This document shows, piece by piece, positions 34,041-42,444 of a stretch of 64,000 nucleotides of DNA (the stretch's first letter is position 1; the number at the start of each line of letters is the position of its first letter). The notes beneath the pieces are model-generated. The model made no database searches and was not told where the DNA came from. It saw only the letters and a list, made by a program, of their open reading frames with translations. The stretch is taken from NCBI RefSeq assembly GCF_000687935.1, contig NZ_JHZZ01000001.1, positions 2,046,001-2,110,000 of the forward strand, read 5' to 3'. Source of the stretch: Polaribacter sp. Hel_I_88. GTDB taxonomy: Bacteria > Bacteroidota > Bacteroidia > Flavobacteriales > Flavobacteriaceae. Both the position numbers and the translations under genes were made by a program.

Positions 34041-34490
34041 TTAACTTTTAGATTTTAAAACAATCTCTTCAAAATCGGCAGTTCTTTCAGCATTTGTAAA
34101 TAAGTTTTGTGCTTCTTTTGGAGGTGTTGTTAATTTTCTTTTTGATAAATCAATCCAAGCTCCATACACTTTTATAATAGCAGAAAGTTGACCAGCTTCA
34201 TTAAAAACTTCGTGCGTAAGTTTCCATCGTTCACTATTTTTAGATAAACCAGATAATTTCATGGTTACAGAAATATTTTCTCCTAAATGAACTTCTTTTC
34301 GAAAGGATGTGTATTCCTCAAACAAAATAGGACCTATACTATATTTGGTAAACTCATCAATAGAAAAGTTTTGAGATTTAAAATAACGCACTCTCACTTC
34401 TGCAGCATATTCGTTATAAGCAGTGTGACGCATATGTCTATTTGGGTCAAAATCCGACCATTTTGTTGGGAATGTAATTTGGTATGTCAT
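34041..34490 (-). CDS. Acyl-CoA thioesterase (hotdog fold)
   Basis: I start at the ATG at 34488-34490 (MTYQITFPTKWSDFDPNRHM), giving 149 residues. A longer frame would begin inside a terminator stem and is rejected. The protein has the 4HBT family opening: W-S-D-F-D-P-N-R-H-M-R-H-T-A-Y, with Asp and His placed as in the YbgC/FadM branch. The VTMKLSGLSKNSERWKLTHEVFN strand and a final WIDLSKRKL complete the hotdog fold. It probably cleaves acyl-CoA thioesters in the cytoplasm. It lies directly downstream of the Prc protease terminator. Confidence 0.85.
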   Translation of the reverse strand: MTYQITFPTKWSDFDPNRHMRHTAYNEYAAEVRVRYFKSQNFSIDEFTKYSIGPILFEEYTSFRKEVHLGENISVTMKLSGLSKNSERWKLTHEVFNEAGQLSAIIKVYGAWIDLSKRKLTTPPKEAQNLFTNAERTADFEEIVLKSKS

Positions 34491-34502
34491 TTTTATAAAA
34501 TT

Positions 34503-34538
34503 AAAAAACCTGATATGTTTTAGAAACACATCAGGTTT
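34503..34538 (-). terminator. Terminator of the Prc protease gene
   Basis: AAACCTGATATGTTT and AAACACATCAGGTTT (34506-34520 and 34524-34538) pair with one mismatch, and the minus-strand side ends in a T-run. Its position rules out the upstream start of the thioesterase. Confidence 0.8.
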
Positions 34539-34560
34539 AAATTTGTTATTACTTTACTTT

Positions 34561-36699
34561 TTAGTTTTTTACAATTTTGCCTTTTTCTCTCAACTTTAAC
34601 TCACTCAACACGTTTAAAGCTTCAGAAACATACATATCTTTTGCTAAGTTTTTATGCCAAGCTATTCTTTTATCTGCCAAATCTTGGTTGGTTTTAAATA
34701 AGTCTTGTTCATACTTAGGAGATAAAAAAGTTAGGTTCGATTTATAGTCAAAAACAGATTTAAATTTATCTGCTTCTTTTTCTTTAGCCTCACCTTCTGC
34801 AAAAAAAGTTTTAGAATTTAAAGAAAAAGTAGTTTCATCTTGGCTCTTCTTTAACCATTTTGCATATTCATTTACCAATTTAAAATTAGTGTCGTTAGCA
34901 ATTCTTTCTTTACTATTATACACAACATCGTTAAAGTTAGCATACGAATTTGTTTGGGTGTATTTTGCTTGGGGCACTTTATCCCAAGCCAAAGCTCCAT
35001 CTAAATCACGCTCACCAAATTTCATATAACTATATCTACTTGGCATTGCAATATCAGAGTACACACCTTCTTGTTGTGTAGAACCTCCATTAACTCTATA
35101 AAATTTTTGAATCGTCATTTTTAAGAAACCTAAATCTTTCTCGTATTTTGGGTAAAATTGATTGATAGGTAAAATATTCTGAACAGTTCCTTTTCCATAA
35201 GTTTGATTTCCACCTAAAATTACGGCTCTTTTATAATCTTGCATAGCTGCTGCAAATATTTCTGATGCAGATGCAGAAAATTCATTCACCAAAACAACTA
35301 CAGAACCTTCCCACTGAACTTGTGGATCTATATCTTTTTTTACAACAGGATCTTCACCTCTATATTTTACTTGTACAATAGGTCCTTGATCTATAAATAA
35401 TCCAGAAATTTCTATGGCTGTTTTTAAAGAACCACCACCATTATTTCTTAAATCTACAATTAAACCTACAACACCTTCTGTTTTTAATCTTTCGATTTCT
35501 TTTTCCATATCTTTAGCAGAATCTCTATAATTATCATCGCTAAAATCAATGTAAAAACTTGGCAAATCTATAATAGCATACTTTTTTCCATTTTTTTCTA
35601 CAATGCTACTTTTTACAAAAGTTTCATCTAACTGAACAACATCTCTAATAATAGAGATTACTTTTATAGAACCATCTAATTTTTTCTTAACCGTTAATCG
35701 TACCTCAGTTCCTTTAGGTCCTTTAATAAATTTTATGGCATCATCCAAACGCATTCCAACAATATCCACAGGCTCTTCATCTCCTTGTGCAACTTTTAAA
35801 ATAATATCATCTGGTTCTAATTCTCCTTGTTTAGAAGCTGGGCCACCAATTACTAAGTCAGAAACGTGTGTGTAAATTCCTTTTTTCTGTAAACGTGCTC
35901 CAATTCCTTCTAATTTTCCAGAAATAGTTTGGTCAAAACGTTCTTTAATATTAGGATCCATATAGGTTGTATGTGGATCAAAAGCACCAACAACCGAATT
36001 TAAAAAAGTAGAAAACCAATCATCATGCTCTAATTCTTCAATTCTAATATATAAATCGTCCATATTTTTTAGGACTTCTTTTCTTGCCTCTTTTTCAATC
36101 ATAGCAAAAGATTTTACTTTGAAGTTTTTATCTTTTTCAAGTTTATCCTTTTGTAAATCTGTTTGCTCTTCAATTCTGCTTAAAGTTTGTAATTTTAATT
36201 GCTTTCTCCAATAATCCATCAATTCAGCATCATTTTTAGCAAAAGGAACTTTTTCATAATCTAAATCAATGGTTTCGTTTTCATCAAAATTAAAAGGTTG
36301 TGCTAATAAATCTCCATAATAAGATTTTGCATTTTTTATTTTTTTCAAAAAACGTCCATAGACTAATTTATAAAAAGATAAATCATCTTGTAAAAGTTGA
36401 TTGTCGATTTGATATTTGTATTGAGAAAATTCTTTCAAATCTTGTTGGGTAAAATATCTTTTACTTGGGTCTAAACCATCAATAAAACTATTATAAACAA
36501 CTTCAGAAAAATCGTCGTTCATGTCTTTTACCACAAAATGCCCTCTTGTTAAAATATTTTTTAATACATAAATTAAAACTTTATCTTTTTCAGGGTCGTT
36601 ATTTACATCAATATTTACCTCAGAAGCATTGATTGATAAACTGCTTATCAATAAAAAAAATGCTAAAAAAGGAATGCTAAATCTAAATTTCGTTCTCAT
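34561..36699 (-). CDS. prc: Carboxy-terminal processing (tail-specific) protease, S41A family
   Basis: The 712-residue periplasmic serine protease has a signal peptide (about 1-26), a long N-terminal helical domain, and a PDZ domain near 250-345 (GIGARLQ, LEPDDIILKVAQG, GMRLDDAIKFIKGPKG). The S41 core contains VGLIVDLRNNGGGSL, then FSASASEIFAAAMQDY and YGKGTVQN; by comparison with E. coli Prc the catalytic dyad is Ser477 and Lys503. The C-terminal third matches the Tsp DUF3340 region. Length is typical for this subfamily. It trims or degrades periplasmic proteins by their C-termini. It is a single gene, divergent from surE. Confidence 0.95.
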   Translation of the reverse strand: MRTKFRFSIPFLAFFLLISSLSINASEVNIDVNNDPEKDKVLIYVLKNILTRGHFVVKDMNDDFSEVVYNSFIDGLDPSKRYFTQQDLKEFSQYKYQIDNQLLQDDLSFYKLVYGRFLKKIKNAKSYYGDLLAQPFNFDENETIDLDYEKVPFAKNDAELMDYWRKQLKLQTLSRIEEQTDLQKDKLEKDKNFKVKSFAMIEKEARKEVLKNMDDLYIRIEELEHDDWFSTFLNSVVGAFDPHTTYMDPNIKERFDQTISGKLEGIGARLQKKGIYTHVSDLVIGGPASKQGELEPDDIILKVAQGDEEPVDIVGMRLDDAIKFIKGPKGTEVRLTVKKKLDGSIKVISIIRDVVQLDETFVKSSIVEKNGKKYAIIDLPSFYIDFSDDNYRDSAKDMEKEIERLKTEGVVGLIVDLRNNGGGSLKTAIEISGLFIDQGPIVQVKYRGEDPVVKKDIDPQVQWEGSVVVLVNEFSASASEIFAAAMQDYKRAVILGGNQTYGKGTVQNILPINQFYPKYEKDLGFLKMTIQKFYRVNGGSTQQEGVYSDIAMPSRYSYMKFGERDLDGALAWDKVPQAKYTQTNSYANFNDVVYNSKERIANDTNFKLVNEYAKWLKKSQDETTFSLNSKTFFAEGEAKEKEADKFKSVFDYKSNLTFLSPKYEQDLFKTNQDLADKRIAWHKNLAKDMYVSEALNVLSELKLREKGKIVKN

Positions 36700-36944
36700 A
36701 TATAGTGTCGTTATTTTTTATTTATTTGTTACTCAACTACTAAAATAGTGCCATAATTTGTAACTGCTACAATATTAATTAAAAATTGATCTTTTTACTC
36801 TTTATAAAATGTTAAAAAGATTATCGTATAAAATAAATTACCTTTGTTCAAATAGATTGTAAAAATCAGTATTTAGAAGAGAAATTAAAAGAAAAGCAAA
36901 AATCAATTTTTAATTGTTAATATCGAAACTTTAAACATACATTC

Positions 36945-37715
36945 ATGCAAGAAAGACCTTTAATTTTAGTGACAAATGATGATGGAATTACAGCTCCAGG
37001 AATTAGAGCGCTTATAAAAATAATGAACAAAATTGGGGAAGTGGTTGTGGTTGCTCCTGATAGTCCTCAAAGTGGAATGGGACATGCAATTACTGTTGAT
37101 AATGTGTTGACTTGCAACCCAATTACGATAGATGATGGGCCGCAATTAGAATATACCTGTTCTGGAACTCCTGCAGATTGCGTAAAAATGGCTATTAGCG
37201 AAATTTTAAATAAAAAACCAGATTTGTGCGTTTCAGGGATCAATCATGGTTCAAATTCGTCTATAAATGTAATTTATTCAGGAACTATGAGTGCAGCTAT
37301 AGAAGCTGGTATTGAAGGCATACCTGCAATTGGGTTTTCTTTATTAGATTTTAAATGGCATGCAGATTTTAAACAAAGTGAAGAGTTTGTAAAAAAAATT
37401 ACCTTAAATACACTTTTAAACGGTTTGCCAGAAGGTGTTGTTTTAAATGTAAATATTCCCAATTTAAAGAAAGAAGAAATAAAAGGAACCAAAATTTGCA
37501 GACAAGCAATGGGTGTTTGGAAAGAGATTTTCGACAAACGAAAAAGTCCTTTTGGTAAAGAATATTATTGGCTTTCTGGGGAATTTGTAAATAGAGATAA
37601 AGGACAAGATACAGATGTGTACGCTTTAGAAAACGGTTTTATATCTATTGTACCAGTTCAGTTCGATTTAACAGCACATCACATGATTCAAAAATTAAAC
37701 TCTTGGGAACTATAA
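36945..37715 (+). CDS. surE: 5'/3'-nucleotidase SurE
   Basis: The 256 residues begin with the family signature ILVTNDDGITAPGI, which holds the metal-binding Asp pair. Then follow VVAPDSPQSGMGHAIT, CSGTPADCVK and SGINHGSNSSINVIYSGTMSAAIEA, with the third metal-ligand region around SGINHG. It is a metal-dependent nucleoside monophosphatase of the cytoplasm. It begins the rightward run surE - small membrane protein - lpxB - NlpC/P60. Its 3' end overlaps the small gene by 13 bases, so they are cotranscribed. Confidence 0.96.
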   Translation: MQERPLILVTNDDGITAPGIRALIKIMNKIGEVVVVAPDSPQSGMGHAITVDNVLTCNPITIDDGPQLEYTCSGTPADCVKMAISEILNKKPDLCVSGINHGSNSSINVIYSGTMSAAIEAGIEGIPAIGFSLLDFKWHADFKQSEEFVKKITLNTLLNGLPEGVVLNVNIPNLKKEEIKGTKICRQAMGVWKEIFDKRKSPFGKEYYWLSGEFVNRDKGQDTDVYALENGFISIVPVQFDLTAHHMIQKLNSWEL

Positions 37716-37990
37716 AAAAAGATATTTTAATTGGCATTTTAGTCTCTTTATTTGCAACAGCTGGAGGTTGTTTCTTGTATATAGAGTATTTCTCTAAATT
37801 CAGTTTTACTGAAACATTACAATTGATACAAGATGGTAATTTGTATGGTAAAATCTTATCGATTGCTGCCATTCCTAATTTATTTGTATTTTTTGTTTTT
37901 ATCAAAAAGAAACAAGACAATAGAGCAAAAGGAGTTTTAATAACAACCATTGTAATTGCTTTAATTACGTTGGTTTTAAAATTTATTTGA
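37703..37990 (+). CDS. Small membrane protein between surE and lpxB
   Basis: The 95-residue protein has two or three hydrophobic segments (about 7-27, 47-66 and 72-94), separated by KFSFTETLQLIQDGNLYGK and a lysine/arginine loop KKKQDNRAKGV. The only start is a TTG at 37703 that overlaps surE by 13 bases; its stop TGA shares one base with the lpxB ATG (TGATG). This tight packing indicates translational coupling. I recall a similar small gene between surE and lpxB in other Flavobacteriaceae. No function can be named; the linkage with lpxB suggests an envelope role. Confidence 0.75.
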   Translation: MGTIKKDILIGILVSLFATAGGCFLYIEYFSKFSFTETLQLIQDGNLYGKILSIAAIPNLFVFFVFIKKKQDNRAKGVLITTIVIALITLVLKFI

Positions 37991-39102
37991 TGAAATATTA
38001 CATAATTGCAGGTGAAGCTTCAGGAGATTTGCATGGTTCTAATTTAATGAAAGCTTTATATAAAGAAGATCCAGAAGCAGACATCCGTTTTTGGGGTGGA
38101 GATTTAATGGAAAAGGTTGGTGGTACTTTGGTTTTTCATTATAAAGACAGGGCTTTTATGGGCTTTTTCGAAGTAATAAAAAATTTACCAAAAGCTTTAA
38201 CATTGATAAAACTATGTAAAAAAGATATTGCCGAATTTAAACCAGATGTACTTATTTTTATTGACAATTCTGGCTTTAATTTAAGGATTGCCAAATGGGC
38301 AAAATTACAAGGTTTTAAAACCAATTATTATATTTCGCCTCAAGTTTGGGCAAGTAGAGCAAGCAGAGTAAAAGATATTAAAAGAGATGTAGATAAATTG
38401 TTTGTAATCTTACCTTTTGAAGAGGAGTTTTACAAAAAATACAATTATAAAGTTGAGTTTGTTGGGCATCCTTTAATTGATGCAATTGCAAACAGAGAAC
38501 AAGTTAGTATTACAGATTTTAGAAAAAAACACGATTTAGGTGATAAGCCAATTATTGCTTTATTACCAGGAAGCAGACAGCAAGAAATCACTAAAATGTT
38601 GGCTGTAATGTTAGATTTGGTAGATGTTTTTCCTAATTATAAATTTGTAGTTGGGGGTGCACCAAGTCAAGATTTTTCTTTTTATGACACGATTATCGGG
38701 AATAGAAAAGTTAGTTTTATCAACAATAAAACATACGATTTGTTATCTGTTTCTTCAGCAGCTTTAGTAGGTTCTGGAACAGCTACTTTAGAAACAGCCT
38801 TGTTTAAAGTACCTCAAGTTGTTTGCTATAAAGGCAGCTCAATTTCGTACCAAATTGCCAAAAGAATTGTTACTTTAAAATACATTTCTTTGGTAAATTT
38901 AATTATGGATAAGGAAGTAGTTACTGAGTTAATTCAGGACGATTTTACAAGAATAAATCTTAAAAGAGAACTTGCTAAAATTTTAGAAACTTCACATCGC
39001 GAAAAATTATTTTTAGACTATTTTGAACTAGAAAAAAAATTAGGAGGTGTTGGAGCATCCGCAAAAACAGCAAAATTAATTGTGGACGGATTAAAGAAAT
39101 AA
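37990..39102 (+). CDS. lpxB: Lipid-A-disaccharide synthase
   Basis: LpxB joins UDP-2,3-diacylglucosamine with lipid X to make the lipid A disaccharide. The protein starts MKYYIIAGEASGDLHG at the ATG at 37990, which overlaps the previous stop by one base. Conserved blocks are GEASGDLHG, FWGGDLMEKVGG, YYISPQVWASR, FVGHPL, LLPGSRQQEI and the C-terminal GSGTATLETAL. The 370-residue length is standard for this GT19 glycosyltransferase. It is membrane-associated and cytoplasmic-facing, in an operon with surE and the small membrane gene. Confidence 0.96.
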   Translation: MKYYIIAGEASGDLHGSNLMKALYKEDPEADIRFWGGDLMEKVGGTLVFHYKDRAFMGFFEVIKNLPKALTLIKLCKKDIAEFKPDVLIFIDNSGFNLRIAKWAKLQGFKTNYYISPQVWASRASRVKDIKRDVDKLFVILPFEEEFYKKYNYKVEFVGHPLIDAIANREQVSITDFRKKHDLGDKPIIALLPGSRQQEITKMLAVMLDLVDVFPNYKFVVGGAPSQDFSFYDTIIGNRKVSFINNKTYDLLSVSSAALVGSGTATLETALFKVPQVVCYKGSSISYQIAKRIVTLKYISLVNLIMDKEVVTELIQDDFTRINLKRELAKILETSHREKLFLDYFELEKKLGGVGASAKTAKLIVDGLKK

Positions 39103-39107
39103 ATTAG

Positions 39108-39584
39108 ATGAAAAATAGTTTATTTCTTTTGATTTTTTCCTTTGTATTATTTAGTTGTGGAGCAAAGAAAAATGGAGTTTTAACCTCAAGAAAGTCAATT
39201 TCAAAAGCCGATAAAATTGTAGCAAATGCCTTAAAATACGAAGGAGTAAGCTATAAATATGGAGGAACAACCAAAAGAGGAATGGATTGTTCAGGTGTTA
39301 TTTATGTCGCTTTTGGCGAAGAAAATTTTCAATTACCAAGAGTTTCTAGAGAAATGGCTAAACAAGGCAAAAAAATCTCTTTGAAAAGAGTTGCCAAAGG
39401 CGATTTACTATTCTTTAAAACTAGAAAAAGTTATAAAAACATCAATCATGTTGGTTTGGTGGTTTCCAACGTAAATGGGCAAATTCGGTTTATACATTCC
39501 ACAACATCTAAAGGGGTTATTGTTTCTTTATTGTCTCAAAAATATTGGTCAAAAGCGTTTGTAAAAGCTACAAGAGTTTTGTAA
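39108..39584 (+). CDS. NlpC/P60 family peptidoglycan hydrolase lipoprotein
   Basis: The 158-residue protein has a lipobox (FVLFSC, Cys17) and an NlpC/P60 domain (about 35-155). The catalytic Cys is in GMDCSGVIYVAF and the His is in INHVGLVVS. The next polar residue is probably the His in FIHSTTSKG. The YKYGGTTKRGMDCSG block is characteristic. It cleaves peptide stems of peptidoglycan in the periplasm. It follows lpxB by five bases and probably belongs to that operon. It closely resembles the Spr/YafL type in size. Confidence 0.93.
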   Translation: MKNSLFLLIFSFVLFSCGAKKNGVLTSRKSISKADKIVANALKYEGVSYKYGGTTKRGMDCSGVIYVAFGEENFQLPRVSREMAKQGKKISLKRVAKGDLLFFKTRKSYKNINHVGLVVSNVNGQIRFIHSTTSKGVIVSLLSQKYWSKAFVKATRVL

Positions 39585-39655
39585 GTTCTTATTTAAATTT
39601 TAAATTCTACTTGCTATCTTCAATTAAATTATATCCAATCACAATTTCATTATAA

Positions 39656-39687
39656 AATGTCAGTCTGAGCTTGTCGAAGACCTTTTT
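39656..39687. repeat. Dispersed intergenic repeat (CAGTCTGAGCTTGTCGAAGA)
   Basis: The unit CAGTCTGAGCTTGTCGAAGA, in the 194-base gap before comEC, belongs to the widely seen dispersed Bacteroidetes intergenic units of the form CTGAGC-x-x-GTCGAAGAC. It is related to the copy inside the FAD-oxidoreductase N-terminus at 50117-50144. Its function is unknown. Confidence 0.6.
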
Positions 39688-39778
39688 AAATTATAACGTT
39701 ATTTACCAATAACTAAATAATTCATTAACATAATAATCAAAAAAAAATCAATTAAATTTTTACTACCTTTAACTAGCT

Positions 39779-41794
39779 ATGAAAAAGGTACTGAATTACT
39801 TACCATTACATTTTATTGTGCTCTTAATTGTTGGAATTTTAGCACAATTCTATCTCAATTTATGGGATTTTGGTTTCATAAACTTATTCGTTTTGCTTGG
39901 GTCAATAGCAATATTAGTTTTTATAATTCCACAAAAAATTATTAGGACTTTTTTAGCTTTCTTCCTTTTCTTTTTTATGGGGATTTCAGCCGTGTTTTTT
40001 AATAATGACACAAACTATAAAAACTATTATCAACATGCTATAAAAGAAGATACTTCTGTAATTTTTAAAATTGAAAAAATATTAAAACCAAGTTTGTATC
40101 ATGATAAATACGAAGCAATCGTTTTACAAGTTGATAGCTCAAAAACCAAAGGTAAAATATTACTAAATATATCAAAAGACAGTATTTTAAACTCTTTAAA
40201 GGTTGATGAACTATTGTTTGCAAAACCCGATTTTAGAGCGATAAATGAGCCTTCAAATCCACATCAATTTGAATATAAATTCTATTTAGCCAAACAAGGC
40301 ATTCATCAGCAAGTATTTTTAGAGCAAGAAGATTTTAAAAGTTTGGGTTTAGATCAATTTTCTTTGATTGGAATGGCTGCAAAATTTAGAAATCAAGTAC
40401 AAGAATCACTAAAAAAATATAATTTTAAAGTCGATGAATTAGCAGTAATCAATGCTTTATTATTAGGGCAAAGACAAGATATTTCCAAAGATTTAATTGA
40501 AGATTATTCAAAAGCAGGTGCTATTCATATTTTGGCAGTTTCAGGTTTGCATGTTGGTATTATTTTATTGATTTTATCAAGCTTACTAAAACCTTTAGAA
40601 AGATTAAAAAACGGACGCGTTTTAAAAATAACTCTCATTGTTTTATTACTGTGGATGTTTGCTTTTGTAGCAGGTTTATCAGCAAGTGTTGTAAGAGCAG
40701 TTGCTATGTTCACTTTTTTAGCAATTGGTTTATCATTTAAACGGAAAAATGTCATTTTATTTTCTTTAATCACATCAATGTTTTTCCTATTGCTTTTTAA
40801 CCCCATGTTTTTGTTTGATGTTGGTTTTCAATTAAGTTATTTAGCGGTTTTTGGCATTATTTGGATTCAACCCAAATTGTATAAAATTTACAAACCACGA
40901 TTCAAATTAGACGATAAAATTTGGCAATTATTCACAGTTTCTATGGCTGCTCAATTAGGTGTTTTGCCTTTAAGTTTGTATTATTTTCATCAATTTCCAG
41001 GGTTATTTTTACTATCAAATTTATTGATAATACCGTTTTTGGGAGCGATTTTAATTGGTGGAATTGTTATTATAATGTTAGCTTTGGTAGGTTTGTTACC
41101 TCAAACTTTAGCATCGATTTATGGGTTTGTAATTTCATTGATGAACAACTTTGTTAATTGGATTTCTAAACAAGAACAATTTTTATTTACAGATATTTCA
41201 CTTTCTTTTTTGATGATGTTAGCAACATATTTAGTCATCATATTTGGAGTTTATTTTTTGATAAAAAAATCACCTAAAAAACTGATTTACTTTTTAGTTT
41301 CTCTATTAATTATTCAAAGTGTTTTTTTGTTTGAAAATCATCAAAAGAACACTAAAAACGAATTGATTGTTTTTCATAAAAGCAGAAATTCTATCATGGC
41401 AAATAGGGCAGGAGCTAATTTATTAGTGCATCATGATTTGGATAGTTTGGCGATTGGAAATACAAATGCTATGGTTTCTTATCAAGTTGGTGAAAACGTG
41501 AAATCAACATACAGTAGAGAGTTTCCAAATATTTTAAAATTTAAAAATCAGCCTATTTTAATAGTTGATAGTTTGGGAGTTTACAATATACAAAATCTCA
41601 AAAATCCGATTGTTATTTTGCGAAACTCACCTAAAATAAATTTAGAGAGATTGATAAAAACCCTGCAACCAGCTCAAATTATTGCAGATGGAAATAATTA
41701 TAAAAGTTATGTGAATAGTTGGAAGGAAACTTCTAGAAAACAAAAAACTCCATTTCATTCAACGGAACAAAATGGAGCTTATATTTTAAAGTGA
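39779..41794 (+). CDS. comEC: ComEC/Rec2 family competence protein
   Basis: The 671-residue membrane protein transports single-stranded DNA in competent relatives. It has N-terminal membrane segments, a DUF4131-like domain (about 30-190), and the Competence domain (about 215-490) with the signature IHILAVSGLHVGIILLIL and AGLSASVVRAVAMF. About ten hydrophobic segments follow to residue 525. The C-terminal 130 residues are short and lack the metal-binding His motifs of a full metallo-beta-lactamase domain, which is common in this family in Flavobacteriia. It ends just before the convergent thioredoxin gene. No other competence genes are in the window. Confidence 0.9.
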   Translation: MKKVLNYLPLHFIVLLIVGILAQFYLNLWDFGFINLFVLLGSIAILVFIIPQKIIRTFLAFFLFFFMGISAVFFNNDTNYKNYYQHAIKEDTSVIFKIEKILKPSLYHDKYEAIVLQVDSSKTKGKILLNISKDSILNSLKVDELLFAKPDFRAINEPSNPHQFEYKFYLAKQGIHQQVFLEQEDFKSLGLDQFSLIGMAAKFRNQVQESLKKYNFKVDELAVINALLLGQRQDISKDLIEDYSKAGAIHILAVSGLHVGIILLILSSLLKPLERLKNGRVLKITLIVLLLWMFAFVAGLSASVVRAVAMFTFLAIGLSFKRKNVILFSLITSMFFLLLFNPMFLFDVGFQLSYLAVFGIIWIQPKLYKIYKPRFKLDDKIWQLFTVSMAAQLGVLPLSLYYFHQFPGLFLLSNLLIIPFLGAILIGGIVIIMLALVGLLPQTLASIYGFVISLMNNFVNWISKQEQFLFTDISLSFLMMLATYLVIIFGVYFLIKKSPKKLIYFLVSLLIIQSVFLFENHQKNTKNELIVFHKSRNSIMANRAGANLLVHHDLDSLAIGNTNAMVSYQVGENVKSTYSREFPNILKFKNQPILIVDSLGVYNIQNLKNPIVILRNSPKINLERLIKTLQPAQIIADGNNYKSYVNSWKETSRKQKTPFHSTEQNGAYILK

Positions 41795-41800
41795 TAAAAT

Positions 41801-42319
41801 CTATAAATTACTTTTAAAGTTTTTTTCAAAATCTGCCCATTCTTTATCTTTGTAAGCACTTGTTTTAAAATATGCCAATATAATTTCAAATCTTTCTTTG
41901 GTTAAATAACCAGGAATTTTTTGTAACATTTCTTCTTTTTCTGTCATAAAAATTGTGGTTGGATACGATAATTGTCCTTCCATTAAAGCAGCAGATAATT
42001 CATGATATTCTGTTCTGCCTTCTTTTTTATATTTAAAAGTATGGCCTTTATAGGTTATATCTTCTTTTCCTTCTCCATCCATTTTTATGGCATAAAAGTT
42101 TTCGTTGATATACTTAATAATTACTTTATTGGAGTAGGTTTCTTTGTCCATTTTTTTGCAATATCCACACCAATCTGTGTAAATATCTATCAACATTGGT
42201 TTTGGGTTTTCTTTATTCATTTCAATTGCTTTTTCAAAAGAAAGCCAATTAATTTTATCTTGTGCTTTAGTCCCAAAACTAAAAGCTATCAACGCAAATA
42301 ATAAGAATGTTTTTTTCAT
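41801..42319 (-). CDS. Exported thioredoxin-fold protein (DUF255/thioredoxin_7 type)
   Basis: The 172-residue protein has a signal peptide ending FGTKAQD and a thioredoxin-like domain with the redox motif DWCGYCKKMDKETY (Cys-Gly-Tyr-Cys). The cis-Pro region is LSYPTTIFM. It should work in disulfide reduction or isomerisation in the periplasm. It is a single gene, convergent with comEC. The following terminator at 42393-42429 lies upstream of it and belongs to the POT transporter gene. Confidence 0.88.
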   Translation of the reverse strand: MKKTFLLFALIAFSFGTKAQDKINWLSFEKAIEMNKENPKPMLIDIYTDWCGYCKKMDKETYSNKVIIKYINENFYAIKMDGEGKEDITYKGHTFKYKKEGRTEYHELSAALMEGQLSYPTTIFMTEKEEMLQKIPGYLTKERFEIILAYFKTSAYKDKEWADFEKNFKSNL

Positions 42320-42392
42320 ATGTTGTAAATTACAAATGATATGCCAAAGTTAATAAATATCAATGGATTTTAGAGTTTCTTCATTTTAAAGC

Positions 42393-42429
42393 AAAAAAAA
42401 ACCTCATAAGTTTTAATTTATGAGGTTTT
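42393..42429 (-). terminator. Terminator of the DPP IV-POT operon
   Basis: AACCTCATAA (42400-42409) faces TTTATGAGGTT (42417-42427). The minus-strand side runs into a T-run of nine. Confidence 0.8.
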
Positions 42430-42444
42430 GTGAATTTTATGTTT

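Noticed and set aside
34491..34529. Longer N-terminus of the thioesterase (MFLKHIRFFNFIK)
   Set aside because: It is encoded by the terminator hairpin of the upstream protease and is not conserved in the hotdog fold.
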